A stretch of DNA of 64,000 bases from Proteles cristata cristata (taxonomy: Eukaryota > Chordata > Mammalia > Carnivora > Hyaenidae). The DNA lies in the NCBI GenBank assembly GCA_017311185.1, contig JAESUZ010004520.1, forward strand, positions 434,001 to 498,000, given 5' to 3'. The notes under the pieces are model-generated. The model did not search any database. It worked only from the letters and a program-made list of their open reading frames with translations, and was not told the origin of the DNA. The translations under genes were made by a program, and so were the position numbers. Positions 33,229 through 45,594 of this stretch are shown here, in pieces (the first letter of the stretch is position 1; the number at the start of each line of letters is the position of its first letter).

Positions 33229-34480
33229 AAGATCACTGAAACATGATTTGTTACTTCCATGATATACATCAGGCTTTGCCCAGCCACCTAAATCTCCCAA
33301 GTAATCTACTTCCTTTATACTTCCTTTATGGCACATGGACTCATTTCTGTTCTAATCCATTATAACCATTGGTGGAGTTCCCTCATATACCCATAGATCT
33401 CCCCATCTCACCTTTTCCTATCTTTGGTTCTCATCTATTATTGAATTTTCCAGAGCCTCATTATCCAGACTAAACTTTCTACCAGAACTTTAAATCGAAT
33501 CTTCTTCTTTCATATGGAGAGCCATATCTTTGTTTAGAAACTTCACGCTGTTAAAAGACATTGCAGCAGGTAGGAGAAAATTGAATGAAGTGTTATGTTC
33601 TGGCTTTGCATAGTGTGGCTTATTTTTAAAGTAGTACACAAAGTGTTATACAAGGAAACCTCACCACCAAGTAAAAATTATACACAGGAAAATCCTCATG
33701 TTGAGCTGGGAAGTTTTCCATTTCCTTACTGGCATGTGCATAAAGCAATGCTGTCCACTGATGTCTTTCAGTAACTATTTGGTCTATTATTTTCATTAAC
33801 ATGTATATATATTACCATGCAAACTTTTCACAAACTTTTCATTTTCTACATTTTTTAAGTTTCTGTCTTTTTGTTGTATGTCAGGTTAATTTTGGTATTT
33901 TACTCAGCTGTCTAATACTCCTGTCATTCATCATATTTATTCTCTCACACTTGCACTTGAATACAGTACCCTCAAAAAGAGTGAGTTATCACAAAAGCAA
34001 AAGGTAAAAGAATATTCTAAGAAAGTACATATATACTATGTATATTATATATAAGAAGTTGTATGTAAGATATTATATTTAATAAATGTGTAGGTGGGAA
34101 GAGAGAGCGAGAGACCATGAACAATGAACTTAGAGGAAATTTTAACTTTATTTAATATACAAGATACATACCTATGTTAATACTTTATTTCTATAATAGT
34201 AATTCTAGGTATGTGTGTATGTAAAATTTATAAAATCAAATTGTAAAGTCACAGTAAAGTTGAACACAAGGTAATTTATAAAATTGTACAGGATATTATT
34301 AAAAATAGGCCATTTAGAGTGGCCTGCTTAATCCCCCCAAAATCAAAAAACAAAATATATAAAATATCAGCCATGAAGGCTGTATTCTTTAATGCTTTTT
34401 AAATAAATAATATGTATAACTTAAAATTGTTAGGTCATAAAACCCATGGTAGAGAATATTTAAGAATCAGTCATAACTTT
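33229..34480. other. Unique AT-rich sequence, nothing assigned
   Basis: No repeat recognised. The 68-codon frame at 33,801 is Phe/Leu-rich low complexity. Confidence 0.45.
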
Positions 34481-34715
34481 GGGGCACCTGGGTGGCCCAG
34501 TTGGCTAAGCACCCCACTTCAGCTCAGGTCATGATCTCATGGTTTGTGGATTCGAGCCCACTATTGGGCTATGTGCAACAGCTCAGAGCCTTTAGCCTGC
34601 TTTCGATTCTGTGTCTCCCTCTGTCTCTGCCCCTCCTCTACATTCTCTCTCTCTCTCTCTCAAAAATAAACATTAAATAAGTAAATAAGTAAACATAAAT
34701 AAGTAAATAAGTAAA
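34481..34715 (+). mobile_element. CanSINE with expanded tail
   Basis: Head 'ggggcacctgggtggcccag', CT run 34,644-34,661, then a tail grown into repeats of 'aaataagt' (34,676-34,714). The 62-codon frame in it is SINE translation. Confidence 0.96.
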
Positions 34716-35084
34716 ATTTTATAGTACTCAATTTCTGAATGTGTTTGCCTGCTTAAAAAATCAGTAATAACGTGATGTTCTGATTATCATTATTTTTATT
34801 TCAGTCTACAACATTATGGGCAATTATTTAAATAATTAAATACAGTGTATTCCATAAGTCAATAGACACTAAATAGCTGTGAAGGTATACAGCACCTTTT
34901 TCAAATGTTTTAGGAAAGGCAGTCAAAAATCAATATAAGATCAGTTAGAGAATGCCTATACATCTATTGAAGAAGTGGCATCATCAGTATAGGAAACATA
35001 TGACTTAGCCCATATATTTGGACAAGAAAAGTTTTACCTGCAGCCTTCTGTTCACTGTAGCATTTCTACCCAAGTAACATATTT
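34716..35084. other. Unique sequence, nothing assigned
   Basis: No repeat or frame of note. Confidence 0.45.
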
Positions 35085-35101
35085 AGAATCCTTTGACATG
35101 A

Positions 35102-35317
35102 GGGGCACCTGGGTGGCTAAATTGGTTAAGCATCTTACTTGATTTTGGCTTAAGTCATGATCTCACAGTTTGTGAGTTTGAGCCCTGTGTAGGGCTGCAC
35201 ACTGATGGCATGGACCCTTCTTTGGATCCTCTGTCTCTGTCTCTCTCTTCCCCTCCCCTGCTCACTCTCTCATTCTCTCTCTCTCTCTCTCTCAAAATAA
35301 ATGAACATTTAAAAAAA
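35102..35317 (+). mobile_element. CanSINE
   Basis: Head 'ggggcacctgggtggctaaa', tail 'caaaataaatgaacatttaa'. Perfect 17-bp TSD 'agaatcctttgacatga' at 35,085-35,101 and 35,318-35,334. The 87-codon minus frame (Arg/Glu-rich from the GA run) is an artefact. Confidence 0.97.
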
Positions 35318-35334
35318 AGAATCCTTTGACATGA

Positions 35335-36595
35335 AATCAGTTGACCCTCCTTAACAATAATGCCCATACCCGTCTTCCGGTTTAATGTTAGGTAGATATT
35401 AATGAGTTTAAAAGACATACAGTGATGTACTTTTGTATGTGAATGTGACCAAACACTGCAAATTAGTTAATAATCTCTTTTTTATAGTGAGGGGTCAACA
35501 CCACGAGATTTATGTTGGCTTCTATATCTCTGAACTATAAATTTGAGCGATTTTCTAGGAACATTTCAAAGTCGGACTATTTTGGAATTTGTTGGGAATA
35601 AAACATTACAAATAGGGCACAAAGTCTCTTTACAAGGGACATACAAATCATGAAATATTTTATTAAAAAGGACTCCGTTGGAACTGAAATATACATGAAA
35701 AGATTCAAAGCAAATTCTGCCACTGTACTGAATAATTCTACAAATAACATGATGGCAATTTTCTAAATTTTTCCTCATTCTTGGAGTGGCAGATAGTGTG
35801 CCATTATGTAATAAATATTAGCTAATGAGCTAACTCATTAACTAAATAACTATTTAGTTATTTATTTATTTAGTTTAGTTATTTATTTATTTAGTTATTT
35901 ATTAACTAAAATAAACATTATTACAGAAATGAATACATTTCTCACCTTTTCATTAAAGAGTAGAATAACCATCTCCTTGTGAGAAGAACAACAGAAATGG
36001 ATCCATTTTTACTTGAAACTTTTTATAAATAAATATTTTTAAAAATTATTTTGTACCTATAATGGATACAATCTTTTTACTTAGGTTCATGAAGACATTC
36101 ACTCAGAAGAAAGAGCAATCAGTATTAGAAAGGAAGAAGGTATTTATGGCAGAGTTGAAGTTAAAATGTATGTAGCTAAAACTCTCTCTGAGAGAGCTTT
36201 AAAAGTTTGGTATTTTTCTTTCTAATTTTCCCACATTTTGTTTCTTTTTATCTCTACTTTTTTTCCTGTAGTTCATGATAATCAATGATAGTCTTAATGT
36301 GTGAATGGGTTAGGATGAAAGAATATTCATTTATATTCCAGAAATAGGATAATTTCATATATTGAGAACTCCCCAGTGACTTGGTGTCATGAATGTAAAA
36401 CTTTTCGGAGATGACTGTCTTTCTAAATTATCTAACATAATCTATATTACTTCCCATGCTCATGCATTATATTTATTCAGTTACAGAACTTAATTCTTTC
36501 ATGGATGCCTCACTTAATTTATAAGTACAATATCTGGTGTTTCATTCATTCTGTCTTCCATATGTAATTATTTGTTTCTATTAAACTTTTTTCTA
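35335..36595. other. Unique sequence with (TTTA)n at 35,850-35,912
   Basis: A 'tagttatttatttatttagt' low-complexity tract is the only repeat seen. The rest is unassigned. Confidence 0.5.
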
Positions 36596-38290
36596 ATTGT
36601 CAATATTGATATAATTATAGATTTATAGAAATTTGCACTATTGTACAGAGTACCTTCATATCCTTCATCCAGTTTCCCCAATAGTTACATTTTTAGTAAT
36701 TACAGTACAATGTAAAAAGCAGGAAATTAACATTAATAAAATGTGTGCATATAGCTCTCTGTCATTTTTTCACATGTGTAGATTCCTACAGCCACTACTG
36801 CTATCAAAATACTAAATACTTCCAGTGAAGGGTAAAGTCCTTACCTCTTTCAAAGTCTCTTTATGCACCGCTGTTTATAATTTTTAAGAATATTTCCTTT
36901 AGATACATGGAGAATCACATTAGACAATGTTACTTTTTTTTGCTTCATGTCAAAACATTTAGAAAACGTAAAATAAGAGGAAAAATCTATTGTGTTTACT
37001 CATATTTTTACTCTTCTTGTTCATTCTTTCTGATGATTTAAGATACCTTCTTCTTTCATCATATTTCTGTTTCAAGAACCTCCCTTAGCCATTCTTTTGG
37101 TAACAAGTCTGCCAATGACAAATTGTGTTTTCCCTCTTCTGAGAATGTCTTTAATTTTCCTTATTCCCAAAGGACAGTTTTGCTCAATATAGAATTTGGA
37201 GTTGACTGTTTCTGCCTTTCAAAACTTGAAAAATTGGTCACTTACTTCTGGCCTTCATGGTTTCTGATGAGAAATCCATTGTCATTCAAATAGATTTTCC
37301 CTTATAGATAAAGTGTTTTCCTTTCGCTGCTCTCAAGATTTTTTTTTCTGTTATATTTTCTAAAGTTGTCTGTCTGTATTCTATTTTGGTGTGGCTGATT
37401 GGAAGTGGCCAAACTTGAAAATTTTCCAGTTATTTCTTTAAATACATATCCAACCCCAACCTCTTTCTCCTTTCTCAGACTCTGAGGACACAAATAATAG
37501 ATTTTTGTTATAGTACCACAGGTCCTTGGATCTCTGCTTTTGTTATTGCTTCTTTGTAGTCTAGGTCTCTTCTGTTCTTCAGATGAGGTAATGTATAGTC
37601 TTCCATTTTCAAATTCACTTATTCTTTTCTCTCCATTCTCTTATTTAGAGTACTAGAGTTTTTTAAGTTTTAGTGATTGCCATTTTCAATTCCAAAATTT
37701 CTTTTTCCTTTGTATCTTCTATAACTTTGTAAAGCTTTCCATTTGTTTCGAGCATGTTCATAATTGCTCATTAAAACATTTTTATGATGGTGGGTTTAAT
37801 CCTTGCTGGATACATCTAATGTATGTGTGTATCACCTCCATGCTCCATGTTGTCACGTGTTATGTTCTCATTGAAGATGTGATTTTTCTACTTTTGGTAT
37901 GCTGAATAATTTTCAATGTATCCAGGACATTTTGAATATTATGAGACTATATCTTATTTAAAATTTAGTGAGTAAACCTCTTCTGACATGACATAGGGTG
38001 AAAGTAGGGGCTGCCTTGTTGTTGCTAGGTAGAGTTGAAATTCCAAGGTCCCCTCCTTTGGAGAGTGGGACTTCTGAATTTTGCTTCTATATGGCTTTCA
38101 CTGAAGGGAGGGCAAGTATCAGGAGGCCTTGGACCTTGTTCCCACTGGATGGTGGTGAAAGTTCCAGTTTCTCACTTGGTCTCCTATGACATCACCCTGG
38201 TGAGAAAGGAAAGGGCACATCATTACCACGTGGTAGAAAGGGAAGTCCTGCATTCCCAGTAGGCCTTCTCTGATACCACCAAGGCAGAGG
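36596..38290 (-). mobile_element. Old L1 (L1M-type) 3'UTR block
   Basis: The plus strand carries the complement of an old LINE-1 3' region: 'tgtgcatatagctctctgtc', 'tttcacatgtgtagattcct', 'ttttgctcaatatagaattt', 'cttctggccttcatggtttc', 'tttctgatgagaaatccatt', 'caggtccttggatctctgct', 'acttattcttttctctccat', 'aatgtatccaggacattttg'. About 1.7 kb, unusually free of later SINEs. Frames at 37,998 and 38,035 lie in it and are not genes. Confidence 0.75.
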
Positions 38291-41001
38291 TATACTAGTT
38301 GTGTGTATGTATGTGGGGGAAGTTGTTTGTTTTTTAGGTATGCATTACCAAGCAGAATAGTATTACATAATTATATGCTAAACTAAAAAGACCCTACTGA
38401 AGATATGTAATGAAAGTTATGGTGGATATTTATATGTCATTTTCACAGATGCATTCAGTGTGTGTTTTAAAAAGGAAATTAAAAGTTTAGTCTAAGCCAT
38501 CATTCTAGAAGAATTTAAAATGCATAGAATGATATCATTAAAAAATAGGATGTTCTATGTAATATCTCAAATATTTTTCATTATGTAACATGAAATTTAG
38601 TTATCTGTTGTTTTTTCGTAGTTTTTCTCCAAGTGTGAATATATATTGCAGTTACCATTTTCATTAATTCCAGTAGTATTGGTACTATTGACATTGCATT
38701 TACATTGTGAGACCATAGATTTCAAACAGTCATTTATTTTTCATTTCTTCAGAATCTGTCAAAAGCAGAGTATCGTGTAAAGGAAAGTCATTCCATTGTT
38801 CTACAGCAGCATGTAAAATGCAATCTACAAATTGGACAAAATACATACAAAAACAAGGGAAAATCTTTCTAGGCAACTTTACTGATAAAGAGGGGATACA
38901 GTATCTCCTCTTGTGACTGGATTCACTAAGGGTCAGTGCCGGTAGTAGTCAATGGAATAAAAACCAATGAAAATATGACAAATGAACAGAATGAAAAGTG
39001 TCCAAGGGTCAAGTGCCAAATCTTTTCTGCTTATTCTGGTGGATATTTTTTTAGCACACAGGAAGACATTCTGCTAAAGGCTCACATATATATCAAACAT
39101 AATAGCATTTATTTGAAATTTTCATTTTATTTGTACTTTTAGTTTTCCATTTCTGTCCAGGTTTTTTTCTCGTTGGTTGCCTAACCATTTTTTGCTGTGT
39201 GCTGAATTCTACATTCACCAGTGTTTAGTATATATACACTTAAAAATATATTAATGTGATTACTTGTCCTCCTTGAAAACCATATAACATATAAAAGGCT
39301 AATATAGTATTTTGTGCCATGTTTATCCCTACTTTTGTCCAGAGCTTATTTTAACCTTTAAGTTTATTTCAAAAAACAAATATTGAATAGTGCCATGCAT
39401 TTAACTGTTTACTGTAGCATGAGCACAAAAAGGTAATGAAACTTTGTGAAGCCTGTACTTCATCCCTCTAAGGTATCTATGCAGACCATTACATATTCCT
39501 CACCATAGGCCAGTTGCTTAGTGACCAGAGAAGTAGAGAGCTACTAATTGAAAGTATTCAGTATTGCTGGCAATGCTTGATGCAGGACATTGAACTTAGA
39601 AATATTAGAGACTTTGTCAGATAAAAACGTAGCAGGGGATGAAAGAAGGCCAGTTGCAGTATTATCTATCCAGAAGTAGTTATCATTTGGTTGGATATAA
39701 TTTATTTTGTTTGCAAAATATTTTGCTGTGTTTCTTTCTCATGAAAATTATCATTAAAATAGATTTTTTACATTCAGTGTCATCTACATAATCAGAATAA
39801 AAACCATAGCTGTAGCATTTATCAAAAAGGAAAAAGAAAAAAAAAACAGAAGAGAGGAAGAGAAAAAGAGGAAGAAGGATAAGAAGCAGAAAGTAGTACC
39901 GAATTAGACCCAGCCTCCTTGAGATAAGTAACAATATCTGTGTGGACTTTTCTGTTTGTATATTTCATAATGGAAACAAAGGAGGAAAAAGAGGAGGAAG
40001 AAGGAAGAACAAAGAGAAAAGGGGAAAAGAAATAACGTCAAATATGTAGGGGAAAGAAATTTGGAAAGGAAACAAAATGAAAACAAAAGTAGCAACAATA
40101 TAACTGAATTTTTTCAAACATTACATAGTCACAGAAAATAGATAAGTAGTCACTGTGTGTCTACTTTAATTTAATAGAAAAGACTAGGACAGAGGACCAA
40201 CACTAAGTGACCAAGTTAGCTCAGTTGTCTTGTTAGCTTATTTGCTGCAAGAATTCTCATGTAATTCTGTATTTATGGACTCTCATTGGCCACAGTCATA
40301 CATGCCTAAGTGTGTGTGTGTATGTATGTGTGACTTGCATAACTGTTTTCCACAAGAATTTACTTGTTCCAATAGTCAGTTGTCAATCATATCTTTAAGC
40401 AGATTATATCTGATAATGGTTGAAAAGAGGATACACATGAATTCTATGTCTGATCACCTGCTGGTTAACAATACATCCCATGTGGATTGTAAATAATTAA
40501 AAAAAAAACACACACATAGCTAAATGGTTAAAACCACAACTGATCAGAATATAATTGTTAATATCCAGATGCCATTTCAAGACATGCAGGGTCATTATGA
40601 ATAGAAGTTGCCTCCAGTGATTGAAGATAAGGGTCAGGTAACACAAGAAATGGTCTCAGTCTATGCTGTACCTATGATACCTTTAAAAATAAATCCTAGA
40701 GATTAGGTTGTCATTTGTTAATTTCTCATAAAAGGTGAGTATAGAGCATACTAAAAATCCAGTTCGGCTTTTTGTATTCTGACTAATACATAATTTAAAT
40801 ATAACTCATGATTTGGGTGTTCACGCACAGTAGTTTCTTTTTACATACAAGTGGCTTGAAGTTTTTCTCAAGGTTTTAAAGTTAATGAAAGACAGGAAAG
40901 TTGATCAAAATTCTGAATAGCTGAACAGAAGTTCAATATACCTTTGCTATGGCATAGCCACTGACATTTTATGCATAATATGTTTTGTCTATCCTTGTTT
41001 T
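38291..41001. other. Unique sequence with purine-rich tracts
   Basis: Holds AG-rich runs at 39,829-39,895 and 39,974-40,085, which give the long Phe/Leu/Ser minus-strand frames at 39,683-40,098. No repeat family or gene is recognised. Confidence 0.5.
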
Positions 41002-41016
41002 AAAAATAAATACTTA

Positions 41017-41188
41017 GGGGCACCTGAGTGATTCAGTCAGTTAAGTGTCCAACTTCAGCTCGGTCATATCTCACGGATTGTGAGTTCAAGCCCCACATAG
41101 GGCTCTGCTGAGAGTTCAGAGCCTGGAGTCTGCTTTGGATTCTGTGTCTGCCTCTCTCTCTGCCCCTTCCCCCCCCCCTCTCTCTCTC

Positions 41189-41248
<60 letters not shown>

Positions 41249-41390
41249 AAATATATAAATATAAAAATATTTATATAAATCTCTCTATATATATCAAACA
41301 TATAAAAACATATAAATATATATAAATATAAAAAATATAAAAATTTTTGAGATATATATCAAAAAAGAACATTAACGATTTTTAAAAATT
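41017..41390 (+). mobile_element. CanSINE whose tail expanded into an (AT)n/AT-rich satellite
   Basis: SINE body 41,017-41,190 ('ggggcacctgagtgattcag' through a C9 run and CT repeats), then about 54 bp of (AT)n and about 150 bp of 'tatataaatataaaa'-like text. The flanks 'taaaaataaatactta' (41,001-41,016) and 'taaaaaataaatatactt' (from 41,390) look like a TSD, so the whole AT-rich stretch probably grew from the SINE tail. Confidence 0.85.
41191..41246. repeat. (AT)n microsatellite
   Basis: About 27 uninterrupted AT units, self-complementary and likely unstable in length. Confidence 0.92.
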
Positions 41391-41424
41391 AAAAAATAAA
41401 TATACTTTAAAATAGTACTAGATG

Positions 41425-41700
41425 ATTACAGTTTTCTATTGCTACATAACCAACCACTTCAAAATATAAAAGCTTAAAACAATTAAGTGGCAAGCATTTA
41501 GCCATTCACAGTTCTACAGTTGGAGATGGACTCAGCTATATGGCTTGCTTTTCCTCTAAATTGTATTAATGAGGTTCTCCCATGTGTGTGTGTTTAGCAA
41601 GCAGCTTCATTGGAACTGGTGGATCCAAGATGGCCCCATTCATATGTTGGTCTGGAATGACTGGATGCTGATCAGGCTCTAACAGGAACAGTTACAGAGT
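41425..41700 (-). mobile_element. MLT1-like LTR fragment
   Basis: 'acagttttctattgctacat', 'aaaagcttaaaacaattaag', 'ttcacagttctacagttgga', 'ggtggatccaagatggcccc' follow the complement of a MaLR (MLT1-group) LTR 3' half. Strongly diverged. Confidence 0.6.
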
Positions 41701-42705
41701 GCTGGAAAATCAATCGTATGAAAAATAAATGGCTTACATCATACCCAATAATGGAAAACCTCACAACTTGTAGCTATAGGGTGGCCCTGGAACTCATCAC
41801 TTGGTAGCTTGCAAAACCTAAAATAATCATTACATCTAGCAATTTGGAATTTTTAGAATATACTTAATTTGCTTAAGCCTCTTCTGACAGTGTTCATATC
41901 TATCCTACACTGTACAACAGATAGTAGACCCAGCAGAAAGGACTTCAAAATATTATTGTTTCCTATGGAAGTTTGGAAATCTATTGACTCCCTAGAAGAT
42001 GTTTTGTTTGTAAGTCTTTCATGCATTGTTTTCCCTTACTTATTTCTCCTCACACACATGCAAGTTCTTTGCTTGCCTATTGTGTGTACTTGGCAGATTT
42101 TCTGGGCACGGTGCCCAGTTGGTTTAATGTGTGCTTATTATTGTCTATATCATCCTTGATTCTGTTTTGGATATGGACATTTTATAAATTATTAATGATT
42201 ATTATTATTATACTTTAGATTTCACTTTCCTTTTGGAATTTAGAAACAAAGAATGAGCATTAAACCCAGTGGACAAGAACCAAGAATATCAAAGCTATAC
42301 CCAATGCTCAACTGTAAAAGAGAAGAATAAAGAATGTTTTGGAGTGATTAAAATGGGATTATTCCTTTAAACAGTTAAAGTAAACAGATGTCAACATAAA
42401 GGACTAAATTTATCAACTGACAAAATCCTCATATTATTTATTCCCATTTCACCATCCAAACATTACCAATAAGTTTTACGATCATTGTTTCCATGGGTAA
42501 GCATATTCTTTAAATATATAAAACTGAGAAGGTGTTAACTTTCTTCCCCAATTCACAATAATTTGTACACTTGATATAGTAAATATGACATACTATCAAA
42601 TACTTAATAGGACATTGCTGAATTCTGAATTTTGTCAGATAATAAAATCAATTTGAATTTAGCTATCATTTCAAAGAAGAAAAAATGTCACATTTATAAA
42701 TAATT

Positions 42706-42708
<3 letters not shown>
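41701..42708. other. Unassigned sequence
   Basis: No repeat recognised. A 96-codon frame at 41,869-42,159 is the longest here, with hydrophobic Leu/Cys-rich content and no domain. Confidence 0.4.

Positions 42709-42749
<41 letters not shown>
42709..42749. repeat. (CA)20 microsatellite
   Basis: Uninterrupted AC/CA run of about 40 bp, long enough to be length-polymorphic. Confidence 0.96.
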
Positions 42750-42750
<1 letters not shown>

Positions 42751-43290
42751 TTTTAAAGGAGTCAATACCAAAGAAAAAAATAGAAAGATATGTGGAGAAA
42801 AAGCCTCTGAAGTTACAAAAGAAGAAAATAAAATGATTTATTGGTAGTGAAATATAACTAGTAACCTACTGCAAAAAAAGTGAAATTTGGGTCTTTACCT
42901 TGTAGCTGTAGTAATTCACATTTTGAAATTAGAGTTTAACTAAAGGACAATACATCCTTAATAAAGTGGAAATAAGATGTCATATAAGAATTGTGAAGTA
43001 CTATTTTTTTTATTTTTATATTGGATGGGTACTGATTCTTAATTATTTTTATCCTAATGTAAAAAATATTGAAATCACATTTTATTTTCCAGAATCATCC
43101 TTTCCTCAATCATATTATTTTTTTCTTCTTTCTTTCTCTCTCTTTCTCTCAAGCATTGTAAATATTTTTAATCCATTTCCCTGAAATTGGATCTGTATAT
43201 AGTGTTTTGGTATACTGTGCTATAAATCTTTGTTTTCTTAGAATAAAATTTTTTTCTACATTTTAATTATTCTAATATTGATTCAGCTTT
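42750..43290. other. AT-rich unassigned sequence
   Basis: Contains a 'tttctttctctctctttctc' pyrimidine run at about 43,126-43,150. No element recognised. Confidence 0.45.
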
Positions 43291-44120
43291 AGGGTTAATT
43301 TATATGCAAAGCAAATAATTTACCCAAACTTGTAAGGGATATGCATTATCAGAACAGAACACCTGCAGGACAAAAGAGAGGTTAATTTCATTGTTGCTCA
43401 GAAGCAAAAGGAGATCATTATGGAGCCTGCAGTAACCAAGCTCTGTGAAATAGCTGCATTAGTCATTAACTTTCCAGCACTAAATTTCATATCAAACTCA
43501 ATTAACTACTACATAGCTTTTAATGACAATATTTTTTCAGATGCAGCTCTTGTTTACTAATAAGATTTCTCATCACGACTATCTGTTCCATTACTTTCTC
43601 CATGTTAATATTCAAGTCTTGATTTTCTCCAAAGAAAATGGGGCAATGAAAATTGCATTTGCTAGTAGTTTTCTTTGAATTATGTTTCAACATTTCAAGT
43701 GTGTTAATGTAATGCTTTAGAAGCTAAAGGGAACGATTATATAGGAAGCCAAAGTCCTCTATGTCTATCCCCATGATTGATTAAGTTTGCTATTTATGCG
43801 TATTTCCCCACAACATTGCGTCTGTGTTGGAATTTATCAGGATCAGAACCATCTAAATTGGAAATGTCCCGTAGTATATTTTTATCACAGTGAAAGTCAA
43901 AGCCCAGAATAACAAAAAGGCACAAAATTAATGTCATCAGGAAACAATTTACGCAGCTAATTAGCATAACATTCTCATATAAAAAGACAGATGGATTAAG
44001 GGATCAGGTCATTCATAGCCTGCAGTAAACTGCTTCAGTCTTTAATCCCCTGCTGTTACCTATCAACGGGTGCTCTTTTTATGGACTTAGATGGATCCTT
44101 GGAAAGATTTAGATTCTCCC
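43290..44120. promoter_or_regulatory. Candidate conserved non-coding element (enhancer-like)
   Basis: About 830 bp free of recognisable repeats, with a dense set of homeodomain-type sites: palindromic 'gctaattagc' at 43,956-43,965, 'attaact' at 43,501, 'taatgaca' at 43,521, TALE-like 'tgattgatta' at 43,774-43,783, OTX/bicoid-like 'taatccc' at 44,043-44,049, and SOX-like 'cattgtt' at 43,389. No open frame. The call is inference from motif density and absence of repeats. Confidence 0.35.
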
Positions 44121-45024
44121 ATTAGATTGATTCACCTTGTTCCTTTAACTTTTATTGATATATTTCATTATTTTCTCACTAAAATAACAATAAGAACTCA
44201 AATTTAGTTAACAGCTGGAGAATTGAAATAAAAAACATATCTGAACATTTCTCGTTTCTCCAACAGACACACATACACACATTTTGCTCTGTCCTGCTAA
44301 GAAACAGGCCTTGGTTTGAAGGCAACCATAGAAGAGTTATCTCCTATGCCAACAAGATTTGGGATTCTTTCGCAAGTGATATACATAACATCTAAGACAA
44401 TAAGCAGCCGCTCATGATCAGTTGCGAAAAATGTCAAATTCTTTAAATAGAAGTAGTCAAACAGAATAGATTGATTTCCATGAGTCTTCTTGAAAATGTT
44501 TAGAAGAATAATATCTAAGAAAAGTATCACTAAAGATATTTGATCTAGTATATATGTAACCCAAACCAACAAATGAAAACCCTTCTCTCTTATTTTTTTA
44601 TAAGTTGCAGAACATAGGGAGATAAATTATTTCCTTTGACTATTGCATTAATTTCCTAGGGCTAACGTAACAAAGTGCCATCATGTGGGTAGCTTAAAAC
44701 AAACAAACAAAAATTATTGTCATACAGTTCTAGAGAGAAGTTTGACATCAAGTGTTGACAAGGTTGATTCCTTCTGTAGAACTCTGAGGGACTGTAGATT
44801 CCATCCCTCTATCGTAGTATCTGGTGGATGCCAGTAATCCTAGATTTTTTATTTGTAGATGCAATATGCCTCTGTCATCATATAGCATATTTTCCTGGGT
44901 ATATCTGTTTCTCTTTGTGTGTATATTTCCACTTTTCATAAGGACACTAGTTATTAAATTGAGGACCACTCTAATCCAATATGACCTCATCTTAATTTGA
45001 TTACATTTGTTAAGACCCTATTTC

Positions 45025-45247
45025 AGGGTGCTTGGGTGGCTCAGTTGGTTAAGCATCTGACTTCGGCTCAGGTCATGATCTCACAGTTTGTGTTTGTGGG
45101 TTCAAGCCCCATGTCAGGCTCTGTGCTGACAGCCAGCTCAGAGCCTGGAGACTGTTTCAGATTCTGTATCTCCCTCTCGCTCTGACCTGTTCATGCTGTC
45201 TTTCTCTCTCAGAAATAAATAAAAAGCATTAAAAAATTTTTTTAAAG
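45025..45247 (+). mobile_element. CanSINE, first of an inverted pair in the MLT1 LTR
   Basis: Head 'gggtgcttgggtggctcagt', with a short internal doubling 'gtttgtgtttgtgg'; tail 'agaaataaataaaaagcatt'. The LTR text 'gaccctatttc' occurs before it (45,014-45,024) and after it (45,248-45,258). Confidence 0.95.
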
Positions 45248-45259
45248 GACCCTATTTCC

Positions 45260-45484
45260 TTTTTAAAAATTTTTTAATGTTTTATTTATTTCTGAGAGAG
45301 AGAGAGAGGCAGCATAAGCAGCGAAGGGTCAGAAAGAGGAGGAGACACAGTATCCAAAGCAGGCTCCAGGCTCTGAGCCAGCTGCCAGCACAGAGCCTGA
45401 GGTGGGGCTCGAACCCACGAACCATAAGATCATTACCTGAGTCAAAGTTGGACGCCTAACCAACTGAGCTACACAGGCGCCCCC
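45260..45484 (-). mobile_element. CanSINE, second of the inverted pair
   Basis: Starts 'tttttaaaaattttttaatg', ends 'gctacacaggcgcccc'. The target 'gaccctatttcc' is present before (45,248-45,259) and after (45,489-45,500), so it re-used the duplicated site of the first SINE. Only 12 bp separate the two SINEs. Confidence 0.96.
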
Positions 45485-45594
45485 AAAAGACCCTATTTCC
45501 AAACATGGTCACATTCACAAGTACTGGTTTAGGATTTCAACATAAATTTTTGGAGATTTATGGGGATAATTCAACCCCAATGTTAGTTTATTTC

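Larger units (their letters stand above)
44648..45590 (-). mobile_element. MLT1-type LTR (ERVL-MaLR) split by two SINEs
   Basis: 'gcattaatttcctagggcta', 'cgtaacaaagtgccatcatg', 'catacagttctagagagaag', 'ccaatatgacctcatcttaa', 'tttgattacatttgttaaga' then, after the SINEs, 'ccctatttccaaacatggtc', 'acattcacaagtactggttt' and 'gataattcaaccccaatg' read as the complement of an MLT1-type LTR. Removing the SINEs leaves roughly 480 bp. Confidence 0.82.
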
